Origin: Rhodospirillaceae bacterium
GTDB lineage: Bacteria; Pseudomonadota; Alphaproteobacteria; GCA-2731375
NCBI GenBank assembly: GCA_018701215.1
Contig: JABIWH010000007.1
Location: forward strand, 90,057-154,056
Direction: 5' to 3'
DNA: 64,000 nt
In this document: positions 26,804-36,849 of the stretch, piece after piece
Layout: each line of letters opens with the position of its first letter
How positions within the stretch are numbered: position 1 is the stretch's first letter
Translations under genes and position numbers: made by a program
The notes under the pieces: model-generated
What the model saw: only the letters and a program-made list of their open reading frames with translations
Database searches by the model: none
Told to the model about the DNA's origin: nothing

Positions 26804-28381
26804 TTACTTGATGTTCACATAGCGGAAACGGAACACATTATCCGCGCGTTGTTTCAAGCTGACATTGTCGCGCTTGCCCCACGCCAGGCCCTGTTGATGC
26901 AATGGAACGTAATAGACATTGTCATGCACCAATTGGAAGACCTCGGCGATCATGGCATCGCGCTTCGTCTTATTGCTTTCCGATTGAATCATCGGGTTCA
27001 AGGCATTGATCCGCGCGTCGCTGATGTTCGACAAATTATACCGGCCAGTCTTTTCGGTATAGCCGGCGATTAGATTAGTGACCACATTGTGGCTGTCGAA
27101 CGAACCCGGGGTCCAACCAATCAGGCCCACGTGATAGTCGCGATTGGTGGGATTGAGCACCTGTTTGAAGTACTGCGCCTTTGGCTTGGCCGTCAGGTTC
27201 AGCTTGATGCCGACCTTGGCGGCCATGGACGTCACCGCCTGGCAGATTTGTTCGTCATTGACATAGCGGTCGTTCGGACAATCAAAGCGGGCCGTAAGGC
27301 CGTTGCCATACCCAGCGTCCGCCAACAGCTTCTTCGAGGCCGCCGGATCATAAGAATGACGCTTGAATTCGGCGGAGCGGTCAAACAGGCTGGGCGCGAT
27401 CATGATGGCCGAAGGCGTGGACAAGCCACGCATGATCTTTTTCTTGATCGCCTCCATGTTGATGGATTGATACAACGCCTGACGGACCCGCTTATCCAGG
27501 AAGGGGTTCTTGGTATCGGTACCGAACAGGGTCTTGCTGTTCTGGTCCATGAAGATAAAAATGGTCCGCAATTCCGGGCCCATCACAACCGATGTGCCGC
27601 TATTGCTGTTGACCCGGTTGATATCCTGGGTCGGCATCGGATAAGCCATATCCAATTCACCCGACAGCAGGGCCGCGACGCGGGTTGAATCCTGCTTTAC
27701 CGGCGTCATGGTGACCTTGGTCAGATTATGGGTCGCCTTGCCCCACCAGTTCTTGTTCGGCACCAATGTGGTTTTCACCTGGGCCGTCCGGTCGGTGATG
27801 ATGAAGGCGCCCGTGCCCATGGATTTCTGACCGGCGGGGCTGATCTGATCCTTGTCCATCACCGTGACCTTGGTCGAGCCGGTTTCTTCCGACCATTCCT
27901 TGTCCATGATGAAGACACTGTTCAAGCGCCCGGTCAAAATCGGGTTCGGTGCGGTGGTGATGAATTCGACCGTGTGGTCATCCACCTTGCGGACCTCCTT
28001 GACCGAAGCCACGTTGGTCTTCATCTGCGCATCTTTGTCAGAAATCCGCTTGTAGCTAAACAATACGTCATCGGCGTTGAAATCATTGCCGTTGCTGAAT
28101 TTCACGCCTTTGCGCAGCTTGAAAGTCCAAACCTTGGCATCATCAGAGACGGTCCAGGATTCCGCCAAGGCCGGCTCAATCTTCAGGTCGGCGCCGCGGC
28201 GCACCAAGCCTTCGTAGACATTGCCCAGAAAGCCGATGGTAAAAGTAACCGCATGCGCATGAGGGTCGAGACTATCGGTGTCGGTCTGAAAACCCCAGCG
28301 CAGCTCTTTTGCATTGACGCCCGTGGCGCCGGCAACAACCATTGCCAAGGCAGTAGTTGCCGCAAGTAAAGTGCGTTTCAT
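26804..28381 (-). CDS. Peptide ABC transporter substrate-binding protein (SBP_bac_5)
   Basis: A 525-residue periplasmic binding protein of the DppA/OppA family. The signal peptide is MKRTLLAATTALAMVVAGAT with cleavage probably after VNA. The mature protein begins KELRWGFQTDTDSLDPHAHA and has the family segment TFKLRKGVKFSNGNDFNADDV. There is no lipobox, so it is likely soluble. It is the first gene of the importer operon (order A-B-C-D-F). The promoter should be in the 146-bp gap upstream. The substrate may be peptides, but related systems also carry other nutrients. Confidence 0.94.
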   Translation of the reverse strand: MKRTLLAATTALAMVVAGATGVNAKELRWGFQTDTDSLDPHAHAVTFTIGFLGNVYEGLVRRGADLKIEPALAESWTVSDDAKVWTFKLRKGVKFSNGNDFNADDVLFSYKRISDKDAQMKTNVASVKEVRKVDDHTVEFITTAPNPILTGRLNSVFIMDKEWSEETGSTKVTVMDKDQISPAGQKSMGTGAFIITDRTAQVKTTLVPNKNWWGKATHNLTKVTMTPVKQDSTRVAALLSGELDMAYPMPTQDINRVNSNSGTSVVMGPELRTIFIFMDQNSKTLFGTDTKNPFLDKRVRQALYQSINMEAIKKKIMRGLSTPSAIMIAPSLFDRSAEFKRHSYDPAASKKLLADAGYGNGLTARFDCPNDRYVNDEQICQAVTSMAAKVGIKLNLTAKPKAQYFKQVLNPTNRDYHVGLIGWTPGSFDSHNVVTNLIAGYTEKTGRYNLSNISDARINALNPMIQSESNKTKRDAMIAEVFQLVHDNVYYVPLHQQGLAWGKRDNVSLKQRADNVFRFRYVNIK

Positions 28382-28527
28382 AATGCTTCCCCGTCAGTGT
28401 GTTTTTCGGATGTTTGTTATGATGATAATTTCTTACACGGCCTAACCATCACTACATGGTTGAGCCACACGCCCCAGCATATCCACAAATAGCTGGTAGA
28501 TACAATCGTCTGTTTCTAGCACATTTT

Positions 28528-30189
28528 TCACTGCGCGTTGCGGAAACCATTGGTGATGGGATAGCGGCGGTCGCGGCCAAAGTTTCGGGCCGTCAATTTT
28601 ACCCCTGGCGGGGCCTGGCGCCGCTTATATTCAGCCAGATACAGTAAATTTTCGATCCGCCGCACGGTCTCGACTGTATGGCCGCGGTCGACGATTTCGG
28701 CAACGGCCATTTCCTCTTCCACCAAGCAGCGCAGAATATCATCCAATACCTCGTAGGGCGGCAGGGAATCCTCGTCCATCTGATCGGGACGCAATTCAGC
28801 CGACGGCGGCTTGGTAATGGTATTTTCGGGAATGACCCGGCCATCTGGCCCCAGGGCGCCTGCGGGTTTTTGCTGATTTCGCCAGTGGGACAATTCGAAC
28901 GCGGTGATCTTGTAGACGTCCTTGAGGACGGAAAAGCCGCCGCACATATCGCCGTAGATGGTCGCATAACCCACCGACATTTCCGACTTGTTGCCCGTGG
29001 TCAGCACCATGTGGCCGAATTTGTTGGAAATCGCCATCAAGGCCATGCCGCGGGCCCGGGATTGGATATTCTCTTCCGTGATATCCGCTTCCCGCCCCTC
29101 GAACAGCGCACCCAGCATGCTTTCATAGGCCGCCACGGCCGGCTCGATCGTCACCTTGTCCACCCGGCATTGCAACAACTCGGCACAGGCGATGGCGTCG
29201 GCGAGGCTATGGGGGGAGGAATATTTCGACGGCAGCATGATGCACCAGACCCGCTCCGGGCCAAGGGCATCGACGGCGACGGCGGCGCTGAGGGCGGAAT
29301 CGATGCCGCCCGAAAGGCCCAGTACCACGCCTGGAAACCGGTTCTTGTTGACGTAATCGCGCAGCCCCAGGGTCATGGTCCGGTACAATGCGTCCAGGCC
29401 CTCGTGCGGCGCAGTGCGCGGCCCTTGGGCACAGACCCAGTCGTCGCCCTCCTGGCGCCATTCGGTCAGCACCAATCCGCTATCAAAAGTAGGCATTTGC
29501 ACCGCCAGGGAACAATCGCCATTAACGACAAAACTGCCGCCATCGAAAACCAGCTCGTCCTGGCCGCCGACCTGATTGACATAGACCAGGGGCAGGCCGG
29601 TTTCCGTGACCCGGCCCACGGCGTGGTTCAGGCGCACATCGAACTTGCCGTCTTCAAAGGGCGAGCCATTGGGCACCAGCAATAGTTCGGCGCCGGTCTC
29701 GACCAGGCATTCGCAAACTTCCGGCGTCCAGATATCCTCACAAATGGGCACACCCAGACGAATGCCGCGAAAATTAATTGGCCCCGGCAGGGGCCCCGCC
29801 GCGAACACCCGTTTCTCATCGAACACGCCGTAATTGGGCAGGTCATGCTTGTAGCGCGCCGCGACGATCTCGCCGCCATCCAACAGCACCACCGCGTTGT
29901 ACAGTAGGCCCTGGTCGCGCCAAGGTGCCGTCACCAAGATACCCGGCCCGCCATCGGCGGTTTCCGCCGCCAGTGCCGCCACCGCGTCCGCCACCGCGTC
30001 TTGAAAGGCTTCCTTCAGGACAAGGTCTTCCGGCGGGTAGCCGCATAGCACCAATTCACCGAAGACAACCAGATCCGCGCCCAGGCCCGCAGCCTCCCGG
30101 CGGGCTTCCCGCACCAGCTCGGTATTCTCCGTGATATCGCCGACCCTCGGATTGATCTGCGCCAGGGCAATTTTCAATGTATCCACCAT
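28528..30189 (-). CDS. nadE: NAD+ synthase, glutamine-dependent
   Basis: A 553-residue two-domain NadE that amidates nicotinic acid adenine dinucleotide to NAD. The glutaminase (nitrilase) domain (about 1-260) shows the E-K-C set: FGELVLCGYPPEDL, RYKHDLPNYGVFDE and GVPICEDIW. The synthetase domain (about 280-553) has the PP-loop GLSGGIDSALSAAVA and TTGNKSEMSVGYATIYGD. The length is normal for this type. It lies 58 bp downstream of the carboxylase gene on the same strand and may be read with it. Confidence 0.96.
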   Translation of the reverse strand: MVDTLKIALAQINPRVGDITENTELVREARREAAGLGADLVVFGELVLCGYPPEDLVLKEAFQDAVADAVAALAAETADGGPGILVTAPWRDQGLLYNAVVLLDGGEIVAARYKHDLPNYGVFDEKRVFAAGPLPGPINFRGIRLGVPICEDIWTPEVCECLVETGAELLLVPNGSPFEDGKFDVRLNHAVGRVTETGLPLVYVNQVGGQDELVFDGGSFVVNGDCSLAVQMPTFDSGLVLTEWRQEGDDWVCAQGPRTAPHEGLDALYRTMTLGLRDYVNKNRFPGVVLGLSGGIDSALSAAVAVDALGPERVWCIMLPSKYSSPHSLADAIACAELLQCRVDKVTIEPAVAAYESMLGALFEGREADITEENIQSRARGMALMAISNKFGHMVLTTGNKSEMSVGYATIYGDMCGGFSVLKDVYKITAFELSHWRNQQKPAGALGPDGRVIPENTITKPPSAELRPDQMDEDSLPPYEVLDDILRCLVEEEMAVAEIVDRGHTVETVRRIENLLYLAEYKRRQAPPGVKLTARNFGRDRRYPITNGFRNAQ

Positions 30190-30247
30190 GGCCGTTGTTT
30201 AGGACGAACAACGGGATTTCTCAACGGTGCATTTTTGCCGGCAGGCG

Positions 30248-32248
30248 CTAACCGGCCTCCTCCTCCAGAACAACCAGCAGCTCGCCGTTATCAACCTGAT
30301 CGCCAACCGCCGTGCGCATCTGGCTGACGGTACCGGCAACGGGCGCGGTGATGCGGTGTTCCATCTTCATGGCTTCAAGGATCAGCAACAGCTGCCCCTC
30401 TTCCACCCGATCGCCTTCCGCCACATGGGTGGCGGTGACATTGCCAGGCATTGGCGCCACCAAGCCGCCAGCAAACTCCGCCCCGCCGCCAATGGGAAAG
30501 CGCGGCAGCTCCCGGAACTCCACATCACCGCCCGGTCCATGTACCAGCCAGCGATCGGCATCCGCCGCCAGTGATAAATTCACCCGGCGGCCATTGATCT
30601 CCAGATCAGTGTTATCAGCGCCGTCGGCAAACACCGCCACCGCATAGGCACTGTCATTGACCGAGACAGCAAAGGTGCCATCCCGCAGGGCCCGGTAGGT
30701 CACCACGATCTCGTCATCACCGTGTTTGAAGGTCGTCATCTGCGGCGGCATGATCGAATTCCGCCAGCCGCTGGCGATACTGCCCAAAACCCGCGCCCCG
30801 GCCCGCCGCCGCGCCTGTGCGTGGATCACGGTCGCGATCAAGGCCTGATGCAACGCCGCCTCGTCAATCAGCCGTTTTCGGCCAGGGTCGACACGCTCGA
30901 TGAAGTCAGTCGTCGTATCACCCTGGATGAATGCCGGATCGCGCAGCACCGCGACAAGAAAATCGCGGTTGTTGGTGACACCCTGCAGGCGGGTATTTTC
31001 CAGCACCCGGGCCAGGCGGCGGGCGGCTTCGGATCGGGTTTGCGCCTTGACGATAACCTTGGCGATCATGGGATCGAACTGCAAGCCGATCTCGCTGCCC
31101 GCCTCGATACCGGAATCAAAACGCGCGCCGGTCGCCGTATCAGGCTGCCAGGCAATGACCGTCCCCGGCGCCGGCAGAAAGTCGTTGCCGGGATCTTCCG
31201 CATACAGCCGCGCCTCGATGGCATGGCCGTCGATCGACAGATCGTCCTGGCCATAGCCCAGGGCTTCACCTTCGGCGATGCGCAATTGTTCGCGCACCAG
31301 ATCAAGGCCGGTGATTTCCTCCGTCACCGGGTGTTCCACCTGCAAACGGGTATTGACCTCCAGAAACCAGAAATCACCGCCATCGAGCAGGAATTCCACG
31401 GTTCCGGCGGAGGCATAGCCGAGCTGCCGCGCCGCCGACAGGGCGGCGGCTCCCATGCGGGCGCGCAGTTCGTCATCCACCGCCGGCGACGGCGCCTCTT
31501 CGATGATCTTCTGATGCCGCCGTTGGATCGAGCATTCACGCTCGAACAGATGCACCAGATTGCCATGCTGGTCGCCCAAGATCTGGATCTCCACGTGGCG
31601 CGAAGACGTCAGCCAACGTTCCAGAAACAACGTATCGTCACCGAACGCCGCACCGGCCTCGCGGCGTGCACCATCAACGGCATCCCCCAGATCCGCTTCC
31701 GCCTCGACCACGCGCATGCCGCGGCCACCACCGCCCGCGGAGGCCTTGACCAAAACCGGGTAACCAATTTCGCGCGCGGCGGCGGCAACGTCCGCGTCCG
31801 TGCCCAACTCCCGCGCCGGCAGGGTCGGCACCTCTGCTTGCTGCATCAACCGCTTGGCCGAAAGTTTATCGCCCATGGCGCTGATCGCCTCGGGCGATGG
31901 CCCGACCCAGCGCATGCCGGCATCGATCACGGCCCTGGCGAAGGCCGCGTTTTCCGACAGAAAGCCATAGCCCGGATGCACCGCGTCGGCGCCGGCGCTT
32001 TCGCAGGCGGCTAAAACTTTGTCCATATCCAAATAGGTTTCCGCCGACGAAACGCCGGACAACGCGACGGCGCTGTCCGCCTCGTGCACGAACGGCGCGT
32101 TGGCATCGCCATCGGCATAGACGGCCACGGTGGCAATGCCCATCTCGTGGGCGGTGCGAATGATACGCCGGGCAATCTCACCCCGGTTGGCGATCAACAG
32201 ACAGCTGATGGGGCCTGTTATTACATCCGCCCCACTTACATCCGCCAT
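30248..32248 (-). CDS. Acyl-CoA carboxylase, biotin carboxylase/carrier subunit
   Basis: A 666-residue alpha subunit of a 3-methylcrotonyl-, geranyl- or propionyl-CoA type carboxylase. The biotin carboxylase part opens with LLIANRGEIARRIIRTA, and has the ATP loop KASAGGGGRGMRVV and EVNTRLQVEHPVTE. The C-terminal biotinyl domain carries EAMKMEH with the biotin lysine at about residue 628. It overlaps the beta-subunit gene by 13 bp. With the HMG-CoA-lyase-like gene in the same operon, the methylcrotonyl-CoA step of leucine breakdown is the leading guess, but no isovaleryl-CoA dehydrogenase or methylglutaconyl-CoA hydratase gene is present here. Confidence 0.9.
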   Translation of the reverse strand: MADVSGADVITGPISCLLIANRGEIARRIIRTAHEMGIATVAVYADGDANAPFVHEADSAVALSGVSSAETYLDMDKVLAACESAGADAVHPGYGFLSENAAFARAVIDAGMRWVGPSPEAISAMGDKLSAKRLMQQAEVPTLPARELGTDADVAAAAREIGYPVLVKASAGGGGRGMRVVEAEADLGDAVDGARREAGAAFGDDTLFLERWLTSSRHVEIQILGDQHGNLVHLFERECSIQRRHQKIIEEAPSPAVDDELRARMGAAALSAARQLGYASAGTVEFLLDGGDFWFLEVNTRLQVEHPVTEEITGLDLVREQLRIAEGEALGYGQDDLSIDGHAIEARLYAEDPGNDFLPAPGTVIAWQPDTATGARFDSGIEAGSEIGLQFDPMIAKVIVKAQTRSEAARRLARVLENTRLQGVTNNRDFLVAVLRDPAFIQGDTTTDFIERVDPGRKRLIDEAALHQALIATVIHAQARRRAGARVLGSIASGWRNSIMPPQMTTFKHGDDEIVVTYRALRDGTFAVSVNDSAYAVAVFADGADNTDLEINGRRVNLSLAADADRWLVHGPGGDVEFRELPRFPIGGGAEFAGGLVAPMPGNVTATHVAEGDRVEEGQLLLILEAMKMEHRITAPVAGTVSQMRTAVGDQVDNGELLVVLEEEAG

Positions 32249-33867
32249 GTGCCGAACTCCTTGGTGCCGGCCACGTCCTGGTTGTGGCAGATCGAGAGCG
32301 AGATGGCGATCACCGTGCGGGTGTCGCGGGGATCGATCATACCGTCATCGGAGACGCGCGAGGTCGCGAACAGCCCTTTCGAGCGTTCCTCGGCCCAGTG
32401 TTCGGCGATCCCGGCACGCTTCGCGTCCGCCTCCTCGTCAAACTCAATACCCCGGCGCTCCGCCGCCGCGCGCTGAACGATGGACATCACGCCGGCCATT
32501 TGTTTGGGGCCCATGACAGCGATCTTGGCGGTCGGCCAGATATAGGTAAAACGGGTGCCATAGGCCCGCCCGCTCATGCCGTAGTTACCGGCGCCGTACG
32601 AGGCGCCGACGATGATCGAGATATGCGGCACCGTGGAATTGGCCACGGCATTGATCATCTTCGAGCCGTTCTTGGTGATACCGCCCTGTTCGAAATCCGT
32701 GCCGACGATATAGCCGGTGATGTTATGCAGAAACAGAATCGGCACATCGATCTGATTGCACAGCTGAATAAACTGCGCCGCCTTCTCGGATGGTTCCGAC
32801 AGCAACGGCCCGTTGTTGCCGACAATGCCGATGGGATAGCCATGGATGGAGGCCCAGCCCGTCACCAGGGTGGGGCCGTACAGCGGCTTGAACTCCTCGA
32901 AGCGGGAGCCATCGACGGTGCGCGCGATGACATCGCGAATGTCGAACGGCACGCGCAGGTCCTCGTTGACGAGGCCCAGCAGTTCCTCCTGGTCATACAA
33001 GGGTTCGTCAATGGGCAGGGTTGCTCCCGGGCCCTTCTTGCGCCAATTCAGGTGGCTGACAACTTCACGGCAGATGCGGATACCGTCCAATTCATCCTCC
33101 GCCAGGTAATCGCCCAGGCCCGAAGTCCGCGTGTGCATATCAGCCCCGCCCAGGCTCTCTTCGTTCGCATCCTCGCCGGTGGCCATCTTGACCAGCGCCA
33201 CACCGCCCAGGAAGACCTTGGACTGGTTCTTGATAAAGATGTTGTAGTCGCTCATCCCAGGCTGATAGGCACCGCCGGCGGTGGAGGCGCCAAAGACCAC
33301 GGAGATGGTCGGGATGCGCATTTTCGAGAGCTCGGTGATTTCGTAGAACAATCGGCCGGACTCGGCGAAATGCCCGCCCTCGCGCCGGATCGCCGCCTCC
33401 GGATCGTCATCGCCCTGGCCCCGCAAATCCGCCCCGGCAGACTCGACGAATTGAACGTAGGGCAACCTGTTGACCCGGGCGATTTCAAGACCGCGCATCA
33501 GCTTTTTGGCATTGAACTGGTTGAAGGCGCCCGCCCGCACCGATGGATCATGGCCCAGGATCAAACATTCCGTGCCCTCGATAACACCAAGGCCGACAAC
33601 GAAGCCGGAGCCGACATTGAAGTTCGAGCGCCACGCCGCCAAGGGGCTGATCTCGAGAAACGGCGAATCCTGATCCAGTACCATGGCGATGCGTTCACGG
33701 ATCGGCATCTTATCCCGGCTGCGCAGGCGCGCCATGGCTTCCTCACCGCCGCCCATGGCGACCTCTTCATGCAACTCATCAAGGGCGGCGAGCATCTTCA
33801 GCATACCATCACGGTTCTGCTTGAATTCCTCGGACCGGATGTCGAGGGTCGTGTCTAATACGGGCAT
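32236..33867 (-). CDS. Acyl-CoA carboxylase, carboxyltransferase (beta) subunit
   Basis: A 543-residue carboxyltransferase of the AccD/MccB family. The oxyanion and substrate sites are recognisable in FVESAGADLRGQGD, VFGASTAGGAYQPGMSDYN and VGASYGAGNYGMSGRAY. The GRLFYEITELSKMRIPTISVVFG run is typical of methylcrotonyl/geranyl-CoA carboxylases and not of propionyl-CoA carboxylases. It is coupled by overlap to the biotin subunit downstream and lies 41 bp after the HMG-CoA-lyase-like gene. GGAGTAACCC precedes the start. Confidence 0.92.
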   Translation of the reverse strand: MPVLDTTLDIRSEEFKQNRDGMLKMLAALDELHEEVAMGGGEEAMARLRSRDKMPIRERIAMVLDQDSPFLEISPLAAWRSNFNVGSGFVVGLGVIEGTECLILGHDPSVRAGAFNQFNAKKLMRGLEIARVNRLPYVQFVESAGADLRGQGDDDPEAAIRREGGHFAESGRLFYEITELSKMRIPTISVVFGASTAGGAYQPGMSDYNIFIKNQSKVFLGGVALVKMATGEDANEESLGGADMHTRTSGLGDYLAEDELDGIRICREVVSHLNWRKKGPGATLPIDEPLYDQEELLGLVNEDLRVPFDIRDVIARTVDGSRFEEFKPLYGPTLVTGWASIHGYPIGIVGNNGPLLSEPSEKAAQFIQLCNQIDVPILFLHNITGYIVGTDFEQGGITKNGSKMINAVANSTVPHISIIVGASYGAGNYGMSGRAYGTRFTYIWPTAKIAVMGPKQMAGVMSIVQRAAAERRGIEFDEEADAKRAGIAEHWAEERSKGLFATSRVSDDGMIDPRDTRTVIAISLSICHNQDVAGTKEFGTWRM

Positions 33868-33908
33868 TGGGTTACTCCGAAACTACGAGAATCTAGCGAC
33901 GGGAGGAT

Positions 33909-34991
33909 CTAGCGGCTTAAGGCATCGCCCTCTTTCCATGGCGACAGCTGACCCTCATAAACCGACGGCCCCTTGCGGAAATGGGCCGCTTCCTCCAACG
34001 TCTCCACGAACGGCATATTGGTGGGATACAGCCTTTCACCCCGTGGCAGAGCGCCGGCTTTCGAGACATGGCCCCATAGGGAATGGCCGACAACTTCTTC
34101 GGCCACGGCGGCGGCCTCGATCAACTTGTCCAGGTTATAGCCGGTCTCGATGCCCAGCTCGTGGCACAGATTGACGAAATCCTCCGTCGGCACATGGCCC
34201 GCCGCGCGGCCGTTACCGCAATAGGGGCAACCGCCCATGCCGCCGATGGAGGTATCGAATTCCGTCACACCCAACTGTAGCGCTTCGTAATAGCTGGCCA
34301 GTGTCGCACCTCGGCTGTCATGCAGATGCATATGGAAATCGGTGATCTCGGGATAGCGTTCCTTGATCGCCAGCAAGGTCTCGCGGACAGTGTGGGGCAT
34401 GTTCCAGCCCATGGCGTCCAGGAAGGAACATTTGTTCACCTTGATGCCGGCGGCGTGCCATTTGCCCATCAACAGATCCAGCAGCTCCATCCGCTGCGCC
34501 AGGGAGAACGGCCCTTCGAAGTTGGAGCCGAAGGGATTGCCCAGGCCCACGCCGCCGTATTCGGCGCCGGCCTCCCGCGCGGCTTCAATCGCGGCATCCA
34601 CGCCGGCGATTTGTTCGGCCTGGGAGCGGTTATAGTTGCGCCGCGCGAAGGTGTCGCAAAGTTCGACATTGGTGCGGAATTTCTTCCCGCGCACATCGAT
34701 CTTTGGATAGTAGCTGTCGGCCCGCTCAAAGCCGCGTTGATTGAATACCGCCGCCGTGTATTTGATACCCGGTTTCGGCACGAAACGTTCCGCGATCTCG
34801 TCAATACAGGCCATGGACGGCGTCCATTTCGGATGTGCGAAGGAACCGATCGAGATCACCTTGGCCCCGGTCTCGCCCAGCGCATCCAGCAGCCGCAGTT
34901 TTTCATCCACCGAAATATCGGCGCTCTCGATTTGCAGGCCTTCACGCATGGTGTCATCGGTAATCGTCACGGATTTGGGCAGCAAGCTCAT
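33909..34991 (-). CDS. HMG-CoA lyase-like (HMGL/DRE-TIM) protein
   Basis: A 360-residue TIM-barrel protein of the HMG-CoA lyase/isopropylmalate synthase superfamily. Strand 1 reads VTITDDTMREGLQIE in place of the usual DxxRDGLQ. Metal-binding histidines are in FHMHLHDSRGATLASY. The flexible loop SIGGMGGCPYCGNGRAAGH carries the cysteine expected near the active site of HMG-CoA lyase. It is about 60 residues longer than standard HMG-CoA lyase, with an added C-terminal part. A lyase acting on a carboxylated acyl-CoA made by the adjacent carboxylase is plausible, but the divergent first motif means the exact substrate is open. Confidence 0.82.
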   Translation of the reverse strand: MSLLPKSVTITDDTMREGLQIESADISVDEKLRLLDALGETGAKVISIGSFAHPKWTPSMACIDEIAERFVPKPGIKYTAAVFNQRGFERADSYYPKIDVRGKKFRTNVELCDTFARRNYNRSQAEQIAGVDAAIEAAREAGAEYGGVGLGNPFGSNFEGPFSLAQRMELLDLLMGKWHAAGIKVNKCSFLDAMGWNMPHTVRETLLAIKERYPEITDFHMHLHDSRGATLASYYEALQLGVTEFDTSIGGMGGCPYCGNGRAAGHVPTEDFVNLCHELGIETGYNLDKLIEAAAVAEEVVGHSLWGHVSKAGALPRGERLYPTNMPFVETLEEAAHFRKGPSVYEGQLSPWKEGDALSR

Positions 34992-35077
34992 GATGTATCC
35001 TTCTCCTTGTCTGCAGCGGTTTTACCAGGGCTTCCAGCCCGAGTCGAACGGCTCACCTTTGCGAATGCGCGGCGCGC

Positions 35078-35953
35078 TCAGACGTCGATGTGACGATAGC
35101 CGAAGGCATCGCCCCGGCTGATAATATGCCCCATGGTAGGCGAGGCGAAGTGGGCAGGCGCGATCAGGGTATCGGTATCGGCATGTCGCTCGATAAAGGC
35201 GCGCCGGGTGGCGGTGGACATGGCGGGGTCCTCGCAGGCACGGCTTGACCATTCGGGACGTACCAGTTGCAGTGGATGGTGCATGACGTCGCCGCACATC
35301 ACCGCGTTGTGGCCTTGCGACTGTAGGTTCAGGACCACGTTGCCGGCGGTATGCCCCGGCGCCGGTTCGAACCACATGCCATCGTCGATCTGGTGATCCA
35401 TATCGACCAGCACCGCCTGTCCCGCCTCCATCACCGGCAATACGCTATCGTCATAAACGTTGGGCACCGGCCCCTCGCTGCCATCCAGATGGCGCTGCTC
35501 CCAGAACTCGTACTCCTTGCGGGCAAAGATGTATTTGGCATTGGGAAAGGTCGGTACCCAACGGCCATTGACCAGTTTGGTGTTCCAACCCACATGATCC
35601 ACGTGCAGATGGGTGCAGAGCACGAAGTCGACTTCTTCCGGCTGTACCCCGGCGGCGGCCAGATCGGCCAGGTAGGGTAGGTTGAGTTGATCGAACATGG
35701 GCCGGCCCGGACGGGGTTTGTCATTTCCAACACAGGTATCGACCAGGATGGTGTGGCGCGGCGTGCGCAGGATATAGGACTGGATCGTCAGCATGATCTT
35801 GTCGGTGCCAGGTTCGATATAGCGCGGATAGAGCCAGTCGCGGTTGGCGTCGATCACTGCCTGCTCGGCATCGGGAATAAAGTCCTGGACGGGGAGGAAC
35901 GGACCCTCGCTCTCAATCACCCGGCTAATTTCAAACTGGCCAATATGCAACAT
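35078..35953 (-). CDS. MBL-fold metallo-hydrolase (N-acyl homoserine lactonase-like)
   Basis: A 291-residue MBL-fold protein with THLHVDHVGWN (HxHxDH), PGHTAGNVVLNLQ, MCGDVMHHPLQ and IAPAHFASP metal-ligand segments. The general layout is that of AHL lactonases and related methyl-parathion-hydrolase-like enzymes, but many members hydrolyse other lactones or thioesters. It heads the carboxylase gene set (86-bp gap), so a thioester or lactone in the same pathway is a reasonable guess. GAGAGGAAGAGG precedes the ATG. Confidence 0.85.
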   Translation of the reverse strand: MLHIGQFEISRVIESEGPFLPVQDFIPDAEQAVIDANRDWLYPRYIEPGTDKIMLTIQSYILRTPRHTILVDTCVGNDKPRPGRPMFDQLNLPYLADLAAAGVQPEEVDFVLCTHLHVDHVGWNTKLVNGRWVPTFPNAKYIFARKEYEFWEQRHLDGSEGPVPNVYDDSVLPVMEAGQAVLVDMDHQIDDGMWFEPAPGHTAGNVVLNLQSQGHNAVMCGDVMHHPLQLVRPEWSSRACEDPAMSTATRRAFIERHADTDTLIAPAHFASPTMGHIISRGDAFGYRHIDV

Positions 35954-36023
35954 CTAAACCTCTTCCTCTCAAAGCCTGCTACTATGGCGCGGCGACATAG
36001 GGAAATTGGAGCCTACAGGATAA

Positions 36024-36845
36024 ATGACTAAATCAGCATGGGGAATTTGGGGCTTTGTGCTTCTCTCCGCCTGTCTTTTCAACAGCACCGCGGCCCTATC
36101 CCAGGCGTTGCGCCCGGTCCGCGGGGTCTATGATCTGAAATTGAACCAGGACCGGGACAGCGGCAGTATTGATACCGCCAGCGGGCGCCTGGTCGTCGAA
36201 TTGGTCGAAGACTGCGGCGGCTTTATCTTAAATCAGGGCTTCATCACCCGCATCACCAGCGGCGAAACATCCGAGATAATCGGGAATATGCAGGCCTCCG
36301 TCTGGGAAAGCCGCGACGGCCGGGCCATGCGTTTTAACGTGGTGAACAAGATCAACAGCGCTGTCGCCGAACGGGAGCAGGGCCGGGGCGACGTGCATCA
36401 GGGCGGGGCCGATGCTGGCTCGGGTCTGGGCGTCTGGCAATTGCCCACGACACGGGAGCTGGCCCTGCCCAAGGGCACGCTGTTTCCGATTTCGTATAAT
36501 CGCGCGGTATTGCGGGCGGCACTGGCCGGCCGCCGCAGCTTTGAAACGACCCTGTTCGATGGCAGCAACGCCGCCGGCTTTTATTATGCCTCTGTATTCA
36601 TCGGTGATAAATTCGGCCCAAAGCGCGCCAAACGCGGCAAGCTGCTGGCCAACGATCTACCCAGCTGGCCGGTGCGCCTGGCCTATTTCCACCACGACAG
36701 CCAGATCGGCACGCCTGAATTTGAAGTCGGCTTCACTTTGTATGGCGACGGCGTGGTTGATGAATTGATGCTGGATTATCCTGATTTTAGCCTGATCGGC
36801 CGCCTGGTGGAGTTGCAATATCTCGACCAACCGAACTGCGACTAA
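36024..36845 (+). CDS. eipB: Cell-envelope integrity protein EipB (DUF1849)
   Basis: A 273-residue secreted protein of the DUF1849 family, called EipB in Brucella, a periplasmic beta-spiral protein that helps outer-envelope stability. The signal sequence (SAWGIWGFVLLSACLF and following residues) is clear. The mature part has RPVRGVYDLKLNQDRDSGSI, a hallmark of the family. The two conserved cysteines, in EDCGGF and in the terminal PNCD, form the disulfide in the known structure. It is convergent with dinB, with 4 bp between the stops. Confidence 0.9.
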   Translation: MTKSAWGIWGFVLLSACLFNSTAALSQALRPVRGVYDLKLNQDRDSGSIDTASGRLVVELVEDCGGFILNQGFITRITSGETSEIIGNMQASVWESRDGRAMRFNVVNKINSAVAEREQGRGDVHQGGADAGSGLGVWQLPTTRELALPKGTLFPISYNRAVLRAALAGRRSFETTLFDGSNAAGFYYASVFIGDKFGPKRAKRGKLLANDLPSWPVRLAYFHHDSQIGTPEFEVGFTLYGDGVVDELMLDYPDFSLIGRLVELQYLDQPNCD

Positions 36846-36849
36846 CGTA

